This document shows positions 1-8,697 of a DNA stretch of 64,000 bases, one piece after another; the first letter of the stretch is position 1; every line of letters begins with the position of its first letter. The translations under genes were made by a program, and so were the position numbers. The notes beneath the pieces were generated by a model. That model ran no database searches. It saw nothing but the letters and a program-made list of their open reading frames with translations, and had not been told where the DNA came from. Origin of the DNA: Microvirga guangxiensis (GTDB lineage Bacteria > Pseudomonadota > Alphaproteobacteria > Rhizobiales > Beijerinckiaceae); the NCBI RefSeq assembly GCF_900102135.1, contig NZ_FMVJ01000011.1:83427-147426 (forward strand), read 5' to 3'.

Positions 1-80
1 ATCTGGACCCGCGCCATCTCTTCCTGTTCGACGCGACGGGCCGCCTGGCCGCGGCCAGCACCGCGCAGAAAGCCGCGTGA
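1..80 (+). CDS. glpS: GlpS C-terminus, glycerol ABC transporter ATPase (partial)
   Basis: Only the last 25 codons are inside the window, reading LDPRHLFLFDATGRL then an Ala-rich tail and TGA. This matches the end of the TOBE-type C-terminal domain of sugar/glycerol ABC ATPases. It stops 10 nt before the next ATPase gene (glpT), and two consecutive ATPase genes followed by two permeases, a DUF2160 protein and a large binding protein is the order of the rhizobial glpSTPQUV glycerol uptake operon. The assignment to GlpS is therefore by position. The catalytic part lies outside the window and cannot be assessed. Confidence 0.7.
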   Translation, partial: LDPRHLFLFDATGRLAAASTAQKAA

Positions 81-90
81 GGAGAGAGCC

Positions 91-1191
91 ATGGCCCGCA
101 TCACCCTCGATCATCTCGCCCACGCCTACAGGCCGGACCCTCAAGGCCCGCAGGATTACGCGTTGAAGGAGATCAACCATGTGTGGAGCCAGGGCGGCGC
201 CTATGCGCTGCTGGGGCCATCCGGTTGCGGCAAGACCACGCTTCTCAACATCATTTCAGGACTTGTGCGTCCCACACGCGGGCGCATCCTGTTCGACGAC
301 CGCGATGTGACCGACCTGCCGACGGAGGCGCGCAACATCGCGCAGGTGTTCCAGTTCCCCGTCGTCTACGACACGATGACCGTGCGGGAGAACCTCGCAT
401 TTCCTCTCAAGAACCGGCACGTTCCAAGAGACAAGACTGCTCAGCGCGTGGAGGAAATTGCACGCCTGCTCGATCTGACCTCCGTGCTCGGCCGCAAGGC
501 CAGCAATCTGACCGCCGACATGAAGCAGAAGATTTCCCTGGGGCGCGGCCTCGTGAGGTCGGATGTGGCGGCGATCCTCTTCGACGAGCCGCTCACCGTG
601 ATCGATCCGCATCTCAAGTGGCAGTTGCGCTCGACATTGAAGGAGATCCACCGGGCGCTCGACATCACCATGATCTACGTCACCCACGATCAGACCGAGG
701 CGCTCACCTTCGCCGACAAGGTCGTGGTCATGCATGACGGCGCGGTGGTGCAGACCGGCACGCCCGATGAGTTATTCGAGCGTCCCGCTCACACCTTCGT
801 GGGCCACTTCATCGGCTCGCCCGGCATGAACATTCTGCCCTGCCAAGTCGAGGGCGCCACCGCTTTCCTAGGAGGCGAGGCCGTTTCGCTGCAACGGCAC
901 TACCGGACCCTGAACCATTCCGAGCGGCTGGAGCTCGGCATCAGGCCCGAATTCGTGCAGCTACAGCCGAAGGGTTCGGGCCTGCCCGTGCGCGTCAGGC
1001 GCATCGACGACATCGGCCGCGCGCGGATCGCCCGCGTGGAGATGAATGGGCGCATGATGGCGGCGAGCGTTCCGGAGAATCTCTCCGTCAGCGGGGACGA
1101 GGCTTCGCTCCATCTCGATGCGCGCCACATCCACATCTATGCCGACGGGCATCTGGTCTCCGGCGAGCCGATGGGAGGGCAGACGGCATGA
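91..1191 (+). CDS. glpT: GlpT, glycerol ABC transporter ATP-binding protein
   Basis: 366-residue cytoplasmic ATPase expected to energise glycerol import with GlpS. Walker A (GPSGCGKTT, about residues 42-50), a Q-loop glutamine (Q85 or Q88), Walker B (ILFDEP, about 162-167) and the H-loop (VTHD, H199) are present, followed by a TOBE-like C-terminal region. The signature that is normally LSGGQ reads LTADMKQ at about 140-146, so the composite ATP site contributed by this subunit looks degenerate. The start is an ATG preceded by GGAGAG. It ends with an ATGA overlap with glpP, so translation is probably coupled. It is called as glpT rather than another CUT1-family ATPase because of the paired ATPases and the DUF2160 gene downstream. 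Confidence 0.85.
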   Translation: MARITLDHLAHAYRPDPQGPQDYALKEINHVWSQGGAYALLGPSGCGKTTLLNIISGLVRPTRGRILFDDRDVTDLPTEARNIAQVFQFPVVYDTMTVRENLAFPLKNRHVPRDKTAQRVEEIARLLDLTSVLGRKASNLTADMKQKISLGRGLVRSDVAAILFDEPLTVIDPHLKWQLRSTLKEIHRALDITMIYVTHDQTEALTFADKVVVMHDGAVVQTGTPDELFERPAHTFVGHFIGSPGMNILPCQVEGATAFLGGEAVSLQRHYRTLNHSERLELGIRPEFVQLQPKGSGLPVRVRRIDDIGRARIARVEMNGRMMAASVPENLSVSGDEASLHLDARHIHIYADGHLVSGEPMGGQTA

Positions 1192-2084
1192 CGAAGACCG
1201 TCAACAACAAGGCCTGGTTCCTGGTCCTGCCCGTCTTCCTCATCGTGGCGTTCTCGGCGGTGCTGCCGCTGATGACCGTGGTGAATTATTCCGTCCAGGA
1301 CACGTTCGGCAACAACCAGTTCTTCTGGAACGGCGTCGGCTGGTTCCAGGAGCTGCTCGACCCCACGACCGATCTCGGCGGGCGCTTCTTCGATTCTCTG
1401 TGGCGCACGCTTCTGTTCTCCGCCATCATCCTCATGATCGAGGTGCCGCTCGGAATCCTGGTGGCGCTGTCGATGCCGCGCGAGGGCTGGACCGTGGCGC
1501 TCAGCCTTGTGCTGATGGCGTTGCCGCTGCTGATTCCGTGGAACGTGGTCGGCACGATCTGGCAGGTTTTCGCGCGTGGCGACATCGGCCTGCTCGGCTG
1601 GGTCGTGAACCATCTCGGGATCGACTACAACTATACCGGCGACCCGCTCGATGCCTGGATCACCATCGTCGTCATGGATGTCTGGCACTGGACGAGCCTC
1701 GTCGCGCTGCTGTGCTATGCGGGCCTGAAGTCCATTCCCGATGCCTATTATCAGGCGGCGCGTATCGACGGCGCCTCGCGCTGGGCCGTGTTTCGCACGA
1801 TCCAGCTGCCGAAGATGCGCCGCGTGCTGCTGATTGCCGTGCTCCTGCGCTTCATGGATTCGTTCATGATCTATACGGAGCCTTTCGTGCTCACCGGCGG
1901 CGGGCCGGGCAATGCCACGACGTTCCTGTCCATCGATCTGGTGAAGCTAGCCCTTGGGCAGTTCGATCTCGGCAAGGCGGCCGCCATGTCGCTGGTCTAT
2001 AACCTGATCATCCTCGCCATCTGCTGGGTCTTCTACACCATCATGACCAATGTGGACGCGCAGAAAGAGAGGGTCGAGGCATGA
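1188..2084 (+). CDS. glpP: GlpP, glycerol ABC transporter permease
   Basis: 298-residue inner-membrane permease of the binding-protein-dependent (MalF/UgpA-like) type. About six hydrophobic segments are visible, starting with WFLVLPVFLIVAFSAVLPL at residues 10-28. The cytoplasmic EAA loop that docks on the ATPases is recognisable as YYQAARIDGASRWAVF near residue 186. The start overlaps the glpT stop (ATGA) and the end overlaps glpQ by 4 nt, so the ATPases and both permeases form one tightly coupled transcription unit. Substrate assignment to glycerol rests on the operon order; the permease sequence alone would only say polyol/sugar. Confidence 0.88.
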   Translation: MTKTVNNKAWFLVLPVFLIVAFSAVLPLMTVVNYSVQDTFGNNQFFWNGVGWFQELLDPTTDLGGRFFDSLWRTLLFSAIILMIEVPLGILVALSMPREGWTVALSLVLMALPLLIPWNVVGTIWQVFARGDIGLLGWVVNHLGIDYNYTGDPLDAWITIVVMDVWHWTSLVALLCYAGLKSIPDAYYQAARIDGASRWAVFRTIQLPKMRRVLLIAVLLRFMDSFMIYTEPFVLTGGGPGNATTFLSIDLVKLALGQFDLGKAAAMSLVYNLIILAICWVFYTIMTNVDAQKERVEA

Positions 2085-2965
2085 GTGACTCCGTCGCCCT
2101 CAAGACATCCGGCATCAAGGCCGCCGCAGCCCCCGCTGCCGCCAACAAGGCTCTTGCGGGACCGCGCGTGAACGGGCGCGTGGTGGTGATGACCCTCTAT
2201 CTCCTGTTCCTGATGCTGCCGATCTACTGGCTCGTGAACATGAGCCTCAAGACGAATACCGAGATCACCTCCGGCCTGACCCTCTGGCCGCAGAACCTCA
2301 CCTTCGACAACTACATCACGATCTTCACGGACCGGAGCTGGTATTCCGGCTACATCAATTCGCTCACTTACGTGCTCATCAACACGGTGCTGTCAATCTC
2401 CTTCGCCCTGCCTGCGGCCTATGCGTTCTCGCGCTACCGCTTCCTCGGCGACAAGCATCTGTTCTTCTGGCTGCTCACCAACCGCATGGCGCCGCCTGCG
2501 GTCTTCGCGCTGCCTTTCTTCAATCTCTATTCGGCCATCGGCCTGTTCGACACGCCCTGGGCGGTGGCGCTGGCGCATTGCCTGTTCAACGTGCCGCTCG
2601 CCGTGTGGATTCTCGAAGGCTTCATGTCCGGCGTGCCGCGCGAGATCGACGAAACCGCGGCCATCGACGGTTATTCCTTCCCGCGCTTCTTCGTGAAGAT
2701 CTTCATGCCGCTGATTGCCTCCGGCATCGGCGTCGCGGCGTTCTTCTGCTTCATGTTCTCGTGGGTGGAACTGCTGCTCGCGCGCACGCTCACCACGGTG
2801 AACGCGAAGCCGATCGCCGCCACCATGACGCGCACCGTATCGGCCTCCGGCATGGATTGGGGGCTGCTCGCGGCGGCGGGCGTGCTCACCATCATCCCCG
2901 GTGCGCTCGTGATCTGGTTCGTCCGCAACTACATCGCCAAGGGCTTTGCCCTGGGCCGGGTCTGA
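2081..2965 (+). CDS. glpQ: GlpQ, glycerol ABC transporter permease
   Basis: 294-residue second permease (MalG/UgpE-like). An Ala-rich N-terminal extension of about 30 residues precedes the first membrane segment (VVMTLYLLFLMLPIYWLV). The EAA loop reads IDETAAIDGYSFPRFF near residue 190. It overlaps glpP by 4 nt and is followed 11 nt later by the DUF2160 gene. Together with GlpP it should form the heterodimeric membrane channel. In this context the symbol glpQ means the transporter permease, not the enterobacterial glycerophosphodiester phosphodiesterase of the same name. Confidence 0.88.
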   Translation: MSDSVALKTSGIKAAAAPAAANKALAGPRVNGRVVVMTLYLLFLMLPIYWLVNMSLKTNTEITSGLTLWPQNLTFDNYITIFTDRSWYSGYINSLTYVLINTVLSISFALPAAYAFSRYRFLGDKHLFFWLLTNRMAPPAVFALPFFNLYSAIGLFDTPWAVALAHCLFNVPLAVWILEGFMSGVPREIDETAAIDGYSFPRFFVKIFMPLIASGIGVAAFFCFMFSWVELLLARTLTTVNAKPIAATMTRTVSASGMDWGLLAAAGVLTIIPGALVIWFVRNYIAKGFALGRV

Positions 2966-2976
2966 GGAGGTTCTCG

Positions 2977-3258
2977 ATGTTCGATCTCGCCTGGATGGCC
3001 TGGACCTGGCAGACCGGTCTCTTCTTCGCCGGCATCGCGAGCCTGCTCATCGTGATGACGCTGCTTGCGATCTACAGCCCCGAGACGGAGCGCGTCGGAA
3101 TCCTGCGCATTCCGACCACACGCGGCGACCGCCTTTTTATTTCTCTCTTGGGCTCCGCCTTCATCCACCTCGCGTGGCTGGGGCTTGTGGGGCTCGATCT
3201 GTGGTGGGCATCGGGCCTGTCGCTCCTTTACGCCGCGCTGGTGTTCCGCACGGTGTGA
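2977..3258 (+). CDS. glpU: GlpU-like DUF2160 small membrane protein
   Basis: 93-residue protein with three predicted membrane segments (near residues 10-30, 45-65 and 70-90). It belongs to the DUF2160 family that sits between the permeases and the binding protein in glycerol ABC operons and is called GlpU in Rhizobium leguminosarum. Its function is not established; a role as an accessory transporter subunit is inferred from its fixed position. The start ATG is 6 nt after TGAGGAGG, a good ribosome-binding site. A longer in-frame reading extends upstream inside glpQ but has no such site. Confidence 0.82.
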   Translation: MFDLAWMAWTWQTGLFFAGIASLLIVMTLLAIYSPETERVGILRIPTTRGDRLFISLLGSAFIHLAWLGLVGLDLWWASGLSLLYAALVFRTV

Positions 3259-3280
3259 GGGAAGGCAGGTTCCAACAATT

Positions 3281-3304
3281 CCTTCGGATCGCCCAAGCCG
3301 AAGG
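3281..3304 (+). promoter_or_regulatory. Intra-operon hairpin between glpU and glpV
   Basis: A 7-bp perfect stem (CCTTCGG / CCGAAGG) with a 10-nt loop lies in the 92-nt gap before glpV, without a following T-run. It is more likely an mRNA-processing or stabilising hairpin that lets the abundant binding protein be expressed differently from the membrane subunits than a terminator. This is inferred from position. Confidence 0.4.
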
Positions 3305-3350
3305 AGACAACGGCGAGAAAGCCGGACAGGGCACCATTTGGGAGGAACGA

Positions 3351-5114
<1,764 letters not shown>

Positions 5115-5121
5115 ATGAAAA

Positions 5122-5155
5122 AGGCCCTGCCCTCACGAGGGCGGGGCCTCCTTGA
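5122..5155 (+). terminator. Terminator of the glp operon
   Basis: A 12-bp GC-rich stem (arms 5122-5133 and 5138-5149, four-base loop) begins 8 nt after the glpV stop and is followed by a short pyrimidine-rich tail. This is a typical rho-independent structure with a weak T-run. Confidence 0.75.
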
Positions 5156-5177
5156 AGTTTGATCTTGTGGGGATTGG

Positions 5178-5318
5178 TCACGTCGCGAGGAAGACGGCAA
5201 CGGCAATCATGCCGATCGCAGCCGACAGGCCGACCCAGTCCATCATGCGTGCCAGATCGTCATTCGCGGGCGATTGCCGACGAGCATCCAGAGATCTGTC
5301 CCCATCTTCGTCGTTCAT
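5178..5318 (-). CDS. Small single-pass membrane protein (46 aa)
   Basis: A 46-codon frame reads MNDEDGDRSLDARRQS... and ends in a hydrophobic segment of about 20 residues (VGLSAAIGMIAVAVFLAT). That gives a charged, probably cytoplasmic N-terminus with a C-terminal membrane anchor. The ribosome-binding site GGAG lies 7 nt before the ATG. Codon use follows the GC-rich third-position bias of the neighbours. I do not recognise a family. It could be a chance frame, but the start signal and the soluble-then-membrane layout favour a real small gene. It lies tail to tail with the glp operon. Confidence 0.5.
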   Translation of the reverse strand: MNDEDGDRSLDARRQSPANDDLARMMDWVGLSAAIGMIAVAVFLAT

Positions 5319-5438
5319 GGCCTGCTCCACGCATTCCGCGCGAAGACTAAGGTTGCGATCTCCGTAAGGCGAATGCCCTTAAGCAGCCCATCCGAAGGGG
5401 TGCGCGACGCGGGCTGGCCCGGAGGAGGTAATGCGGGC

Positions 5439-5876
5439 TCACAAATTCTGCAGCAGGAGGTTGTGCAGGGCAGCGGCGGTGTCCGGCGGAAGCGGCGTGG
5501 AGCGGCGGGTCTGTCGGTCCACCATGACGATGGTAGCCTCCGTCGTCGCCACTAGGCGTCCATCGTTGAACATGCCTTGAGCGAGTGCGAAGGAGCTTCG
5601 CCCCACCTTCAATACGCCGGTGCCGATATGGACCGCACCGGGCCAGAAGACTTCCGCCCGGAAGTCGATCACAAGCCGTGCGATCACGAAGCTCGTGCCC
5701 TCGGGCGCCAAAGGTCGCTCGGGATCGTACATGAAGGCCACCCGGCCGATCTCCGAATAGGTGGCGAACACCGCGTTGTTGACATGGCCCTGCCGGTCGA
5801 GATCCGCGTAGCGGATTTCGGCTGAGGTCCTGTGCGGGTAGGCGTCTAACGGGCGTTGAGCATTCATGTCGATCAT
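5439..5876 (-). CDS. Acyl-CoA thioesterase, hotdog fold (4HBT family)
   Basis: 145-residue single-domain hotdog thioesterase expected to hydrolyse acyl-CoA in the cytoplasm. The 4-hydroxybenzoyl-CoA thioesterase motif is visible as YADLDRQGHVNNAVFATYSE near residues 23-42, where the first Asp of DLDRQGHVNN is the family's catalytic position. The length is normal. The start at 5876 is preferred because AAGGA lies 8 nt upstream. An in-frame ATG three codons later is a possible alternative, and the frame is open further upstream into the divergent neighbour without a start signal. The substrate is unknown. Confidence 0.82.
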   Translation of the reverse strand: MIDMNAQRPLDAYPHRTSAEIRYADLDRQGHVNNAVFATYSEIGRVAFMYDPERPLAPEGTSFVIARLVIDFRAEVFWPGAVHIGTGVLKVGRSSFALAQGMFNDGRLVATTEATIVMVDRQTRRSTPLPPDTAAALHNLLLQNL

Positions 5877-6018
5877 CGTGACGTCCTTGGCAAACGCGGC
5901 CATGAAACAGGAATAAGGGCGACGGCAAAAGATCCCTTCGCGGAAATCCAGCCTTGTCGCCGCCTCCGGCACCCTCTTATACCGGGAACGTCGAAAATCG
6001 AGCTGCCGGGAGGAAGGC

Positions 6019-6879
6019 ATGAAGCGCGCACGCAACGAAGTGACGGAACCACAGGATGCCGAAGCACGCCGGAAGATCGCTCCGGTGATCTGCTATCCCG
6101 TCGACACCCTCCCGCGTCCGGATCTCTCCGCCTATCAGGCGGTGCGCGACGGCTGGGAGAAGGTGGATGAGGTGATCGTGCCGCCGCGCGAGGCGCGCAC
6201 CTTCTCGGTGCCTGCCGGTTCCTTCTTTCGGATTGTCAGCATCGAAGGGCCGCAGGTCGGCGATTTGAATCTCTGGGCCGCGGATGACCTCAACGAGCGT
6301 TTCTTCTCAGGCAAGACCCGTGCGTTGCACGGCACGCATCTCTCCACCGGCGATCAGCTCTGGTCGTGCCTGCCATATCTTCGTCCCATGGCGACGATCA
6401 CGCACGACACCTTGGATTGGTACGGCTTCGATGAATTCGGCGGCTCCGTGCACGATGTGATCGGCACGCGCTGCGATCCCTACACGCACAAGCTCCTCTC
6501 GGGTCACGAATATCACCATTGCTGCCATTCCAACCTCACCCGCGCGCTCGCCGATCATGTCGGGCGCCCGCGCGAGGCAGTGGAGCCTGCCGTGCATGAT
6601 GTGCTCAACGTTTTCATGTGCACGGGCTTCACGCGCGATACGGGTCAGTACTTCATGAAGGCGAGCCCGGTGCGTCCGGGCGATTATCTGGAGTTCTTCG
6701 CGGAGATCGATCTCGTCGGCGCGCTGTCAGCGTGCCCTGGGGGCGATTGCAGCTCGGAGCATTCGAGCGATGTGGCCGTGTGCCATCCGCTGCTCGTGGA
6801 AGTCTATAAGCCGAAGGCCGCGCCCAAAGGGTGGAGCCCGGCTCCGCGGAGCAGCTACAGCCGCAAGCACGGAGACTGA
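6019..6879 (+). CDS. DUF1989 (urea carboxylase-associated family) protein
   Basis: 286-residue protein of the DUF1989 family, whose best known members are encoded beside urea carboxylase genes. Conserved-looking segments include VPAGSFFRIVSIEGPQVGDL (about 63-82) and a His/Cys cluster GHEYHHCCHSNL (about 161-172) that could bind a metal. No urea carboxylase, amidolyase or transport gene is nearby, so no urea link can be claimed here. It starts at an ATG 5 nt after GGGAGG and ends before a strong bidirectional terminator. The biochemical role is unassigned. Confidence 0.78.
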   Translation: MKRARNEVTEPQDAEARRKIAPVICYPVDTLPRPDLSAYQAVRDGWEKVDEVIVPPREARTFSVPAGSFFRIVSIEGPQVGDLNLWAADDLNERFFSGKTRALHGTHLSTGDQLWSCLPYLRPMATITHDTLDWYGFDEFGGSVHDVIGTRCDPYTHKLLSGHEYHHCCHSNLTRALADHVGRPREAVEPAVHDVLNVFMCTGFTRDTGQYFMKASPVRPGDYLEFFAEIDLVGALSACPGGDCSSEHSSDVAVCHPLLVEVYKPKAAPKGWSPAPRSSYSRKHGD

Positions 6880-6885
6880 AACGAA

Positions 6886-6914
6886 AAGGGCCCCGAGAGG
6901 GGCCCTTCTTTTTA
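6886..6914. terminator. Bidirectional terminator
   Basis: A perfect 9-bp stem AAGGGCCCC / GGGGCCCTT with a GAGA tetraloop lies between convergent genes. A T-run follows on the plus strand (CTTTTTAT), and TTTTCGTTTC follows on the minus strand, so it can stop both the DUF1989 gene and the peptidase gene whose stop codon it touches. Confidence 0.85.
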
Positions 6915-8549
6915 TCGCACCACCGGCAGCGGCTTCACCGCCGGTCCTGTGAACTTGTTCGTCGCCAGATCGCCCACGGGTTTGTTGGAGAAGCCCATAT
7001 GGACGCTGGGCTCGGAGGACATCAGGGCGCTCAACGCAGAGACGGGTTTCTGCGGCGTCTTCGCCGGAGGAGCCTTGGGCTCGGGAGCTGCAACTACCTT
7101 GGCCTTCGTCTCCTTGGGCAGGCTCCTCGGCGTCGAGCCCGTGACCGGAATGTCGATGGCGCTTGCGGCAGCCACGACGATGGCACGGTCGGGACGGGGC
7201 GGGGGCAGGGGAACGGCGCTTGCCACCGTCACTTCCGTCGCGCCGCGCAACTCGCTCAGGACCGGAATCGGATTGGTTGCGGCGAGAGAGCCGGGACGCG
7301 CGGGCGGCAGCGGAGCATAGGCGAGCGCGGTGGTCTCCGGCTCGTCCTCCGCATCCGGACGACGCGGCGGCATCGGCGCGAAGGCCATGCCCTTGGCGAT
7401 CGACATGCTGCCCTGTCCTTCCGGTCCCTGCTGCCAGGCAAGCGTCGGGCCGCTGGGCGAGTTGACCGTGCTCGGCGCGCCATTGATCCGGGTCGGCGGC
7501 AGAGGAGCGGCTGCAGGGGGTGAGATATCCTCACGCAAGGCGGGAGCCATGGCGGCCACAACGGTCGGCGAGGGAGGCTCAGGCCGCGCCTGAGCCACGG
7601 CCACGGGAGCCTGACGGGCCACCGGTGCGTTCCTGCGCTCGTATTGCTGCAGGGCAGCCAGAGGCGTGGAATTGGAATCGTCCGCGTAGTTGTTGCGCGA
7701 AGCCATGATCGTCTGGCTCGGACGCGACGCCATGCGGATTTCCTCCGCATCCTCCTCCTCGTCCTCCAAGCCGAACAGGCTTGCCCAGAAGCTCTTGCGG
7801 CGCGGCTGCTGAGCGGCAATCGCTTCTTCCGCATCCGCATAGGCCGAATAGCCTGCCACCGTGCCGCCCTTGGCGAGCACTTCGGCGCGAGCGACATCGT
7901 AGCCGGGCAGGGGCCGGCCGTCGGCGGGGATGTGAACCGTCTTGCCGTCGGGGAAAAGATTGGCGAGCTGGTCGCGCGTCATGCGCGGCCAGGCGCGCAC
8001 GCTGCCGACGTCGAGATGGACGAAGGGCGTATAGGCGTTGGGATAATAGCCGACGCCGCCGTTCTGCAGCTTCATGCCGACGGCGCGAAGACGCGAGGCG
8101 GACACGTCCGGCAGGTAGAAGTCCAGAGCCTTGCCCAGCATGTGCTGGCTGTGCTTGGCGACCGCGCTGGAGCGGCGGCGCAGCATGGAGTTGGTCTTCG
8201 GCGAACGGTAGGCGGAGTTCACGTGTACGGGCGCGCTGGAGCCGACCTCGCGATAAACCTCCCACACCGTATCGAACAGGCGCGGATCCATGCGGGTCGA
8301 TTCGGCTCGCCGCCAATCGCGCAGAAACCAGTTGAGCTGCTGCAGAGCGCCCGAATCGTACTGGCCGTTGCGCCGGAAGGTAACGGTGAGCGTTTCCTTG
8401 GTGTTGTTGTGATAGAAGGTCAACGTGCGCGTATCGCCGTTGGCAATGGCATCCTGCGTGCCGCGAACGCCGCCGAGCATGACGGCCAGAATAGCCGCAA
8501 GACCAATACCGGCGCGACGCACCAAGCCGTCCGAACGCAATACTCTCAC
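6912..8549 (-). CDS. YcbK/MepK-type murein endopeptidase (DUF882, peptidase M15)
   Basis: 545-residue exported protein. An N-terminal hydrophobic segment after RR (about residues 11-30) looks like a signal peptide or anchor. The DUF882/M15 zinc peptidase domain covers about 85-190, with candidate ligands H136 and D143 in HMLGKALDFY and H178 in FVHLD. E. coli YcbK (MepK) of this family cuts L,D (3-3) peptidoglycan cross-links. The remaining ~330 residues are a Pro/Ala-rich low-complexity tail, which makes this protein roughly three times the length of the E. coli enzyme. The start codon is GTG with a weak ribosome site, so the start is uncertain. It lies downstream of an L,D-transpeptidase, the same pairing as ycbB-ycbK in E. 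coli. Confidence 0.85.
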   Translation of the reverse strand: MRVLRSDGLVRRAGIGLAAILAVMLGGVRGTQDAIANGDTRTLTFYHNNTKETLTVTFRRNGQYDSGALQQLNWFLRDWRRAESTRMDPRLFDTVWEVYREVGSSAPVHVNSAYRSPKTNSMLRRRSSAVAKHSQHMLGKALDFYLPDVSASRLRAVGMKLQNGGVGYYPNAYTPFVHLDVGSVRAWPRMTRDQLANLFPDGKTVHIPADGRPLPGYDVARAEVLAKGGTVAGYSAYADAEEAIAAQQPRRKSFWASLFGLEDEEEDAEEIRMASRPSQTIMASRNNYADDSNSTPLAALQQYERRNAPVARQAPVAVAQARPEPPSPTVVAAMAPALREDISPPAAAPLPPTRINGAPSTVNSPSGPTLAWQQGPEGQGSMSIAKGMAFAPMPPRRPDAEDEPETTALAYAPLPPARPGSLAATNPIPVLSELRGATEVTVASAVPLPPPRPDRAIVVAAASAIDIPVTGSTPRSLPKETKAKVVAAPEPKAPPAKTPQKPVSALSALMSSEPSVHMGFSNKPVGDLATNKFTGPAVKPLPVVR

Positions 8550-8650
8550 TGTGATACTCGTTTTACTCGCTGCACCCGGGGGCGTGCAGTAATCACTTAT
8601 AGTGAAAGGATCTTTGCTGAAGACGGTTACCTTCAGGTTAAGTGGACAAC

Positions 8651-8677
8651 AAAAAAGCGGCCTGAAAAGGCCGCTTT
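8651..8677 (-). terminator. Terminator of the L,D-transpeptidase gene
   Basis: A 9-bp stem (8654-8662 / 8669-8677) is followed on the minus strand by six T residues, 20 nt beyond the stop codon at 8698. It separates the transpeptidase from the downstream peptidase gene, which therefore probably has its own promoter or relies on read-through. Confidence 0.8.
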
Positions 8678-8697
8678 ATAAGGGATTTGGAGAAAAA

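Noticed and set aside
5152..5367. Overlapping plus-strand frames after the glp terminator
   Set aside because: Arg/Ser-rich translations without ribosome sites that read through a terminator tail; the minus-strand 46-codon frame has better support.
5893..6035. N-terminal extension of the thioesterase reading frame
   Set aside because: The extra residues overlap the divergent DUF1989 gene and lack a ribosome site; the ATG at 5876 with AAGGA fits the family length.
5439..6879. Urea or allophanate degradation locus based on the DUF1989 protein
   Set aside because: No urea carboxylase, allophanate hydrolase or urea transporter is adjacent; the family name alone is not enough.
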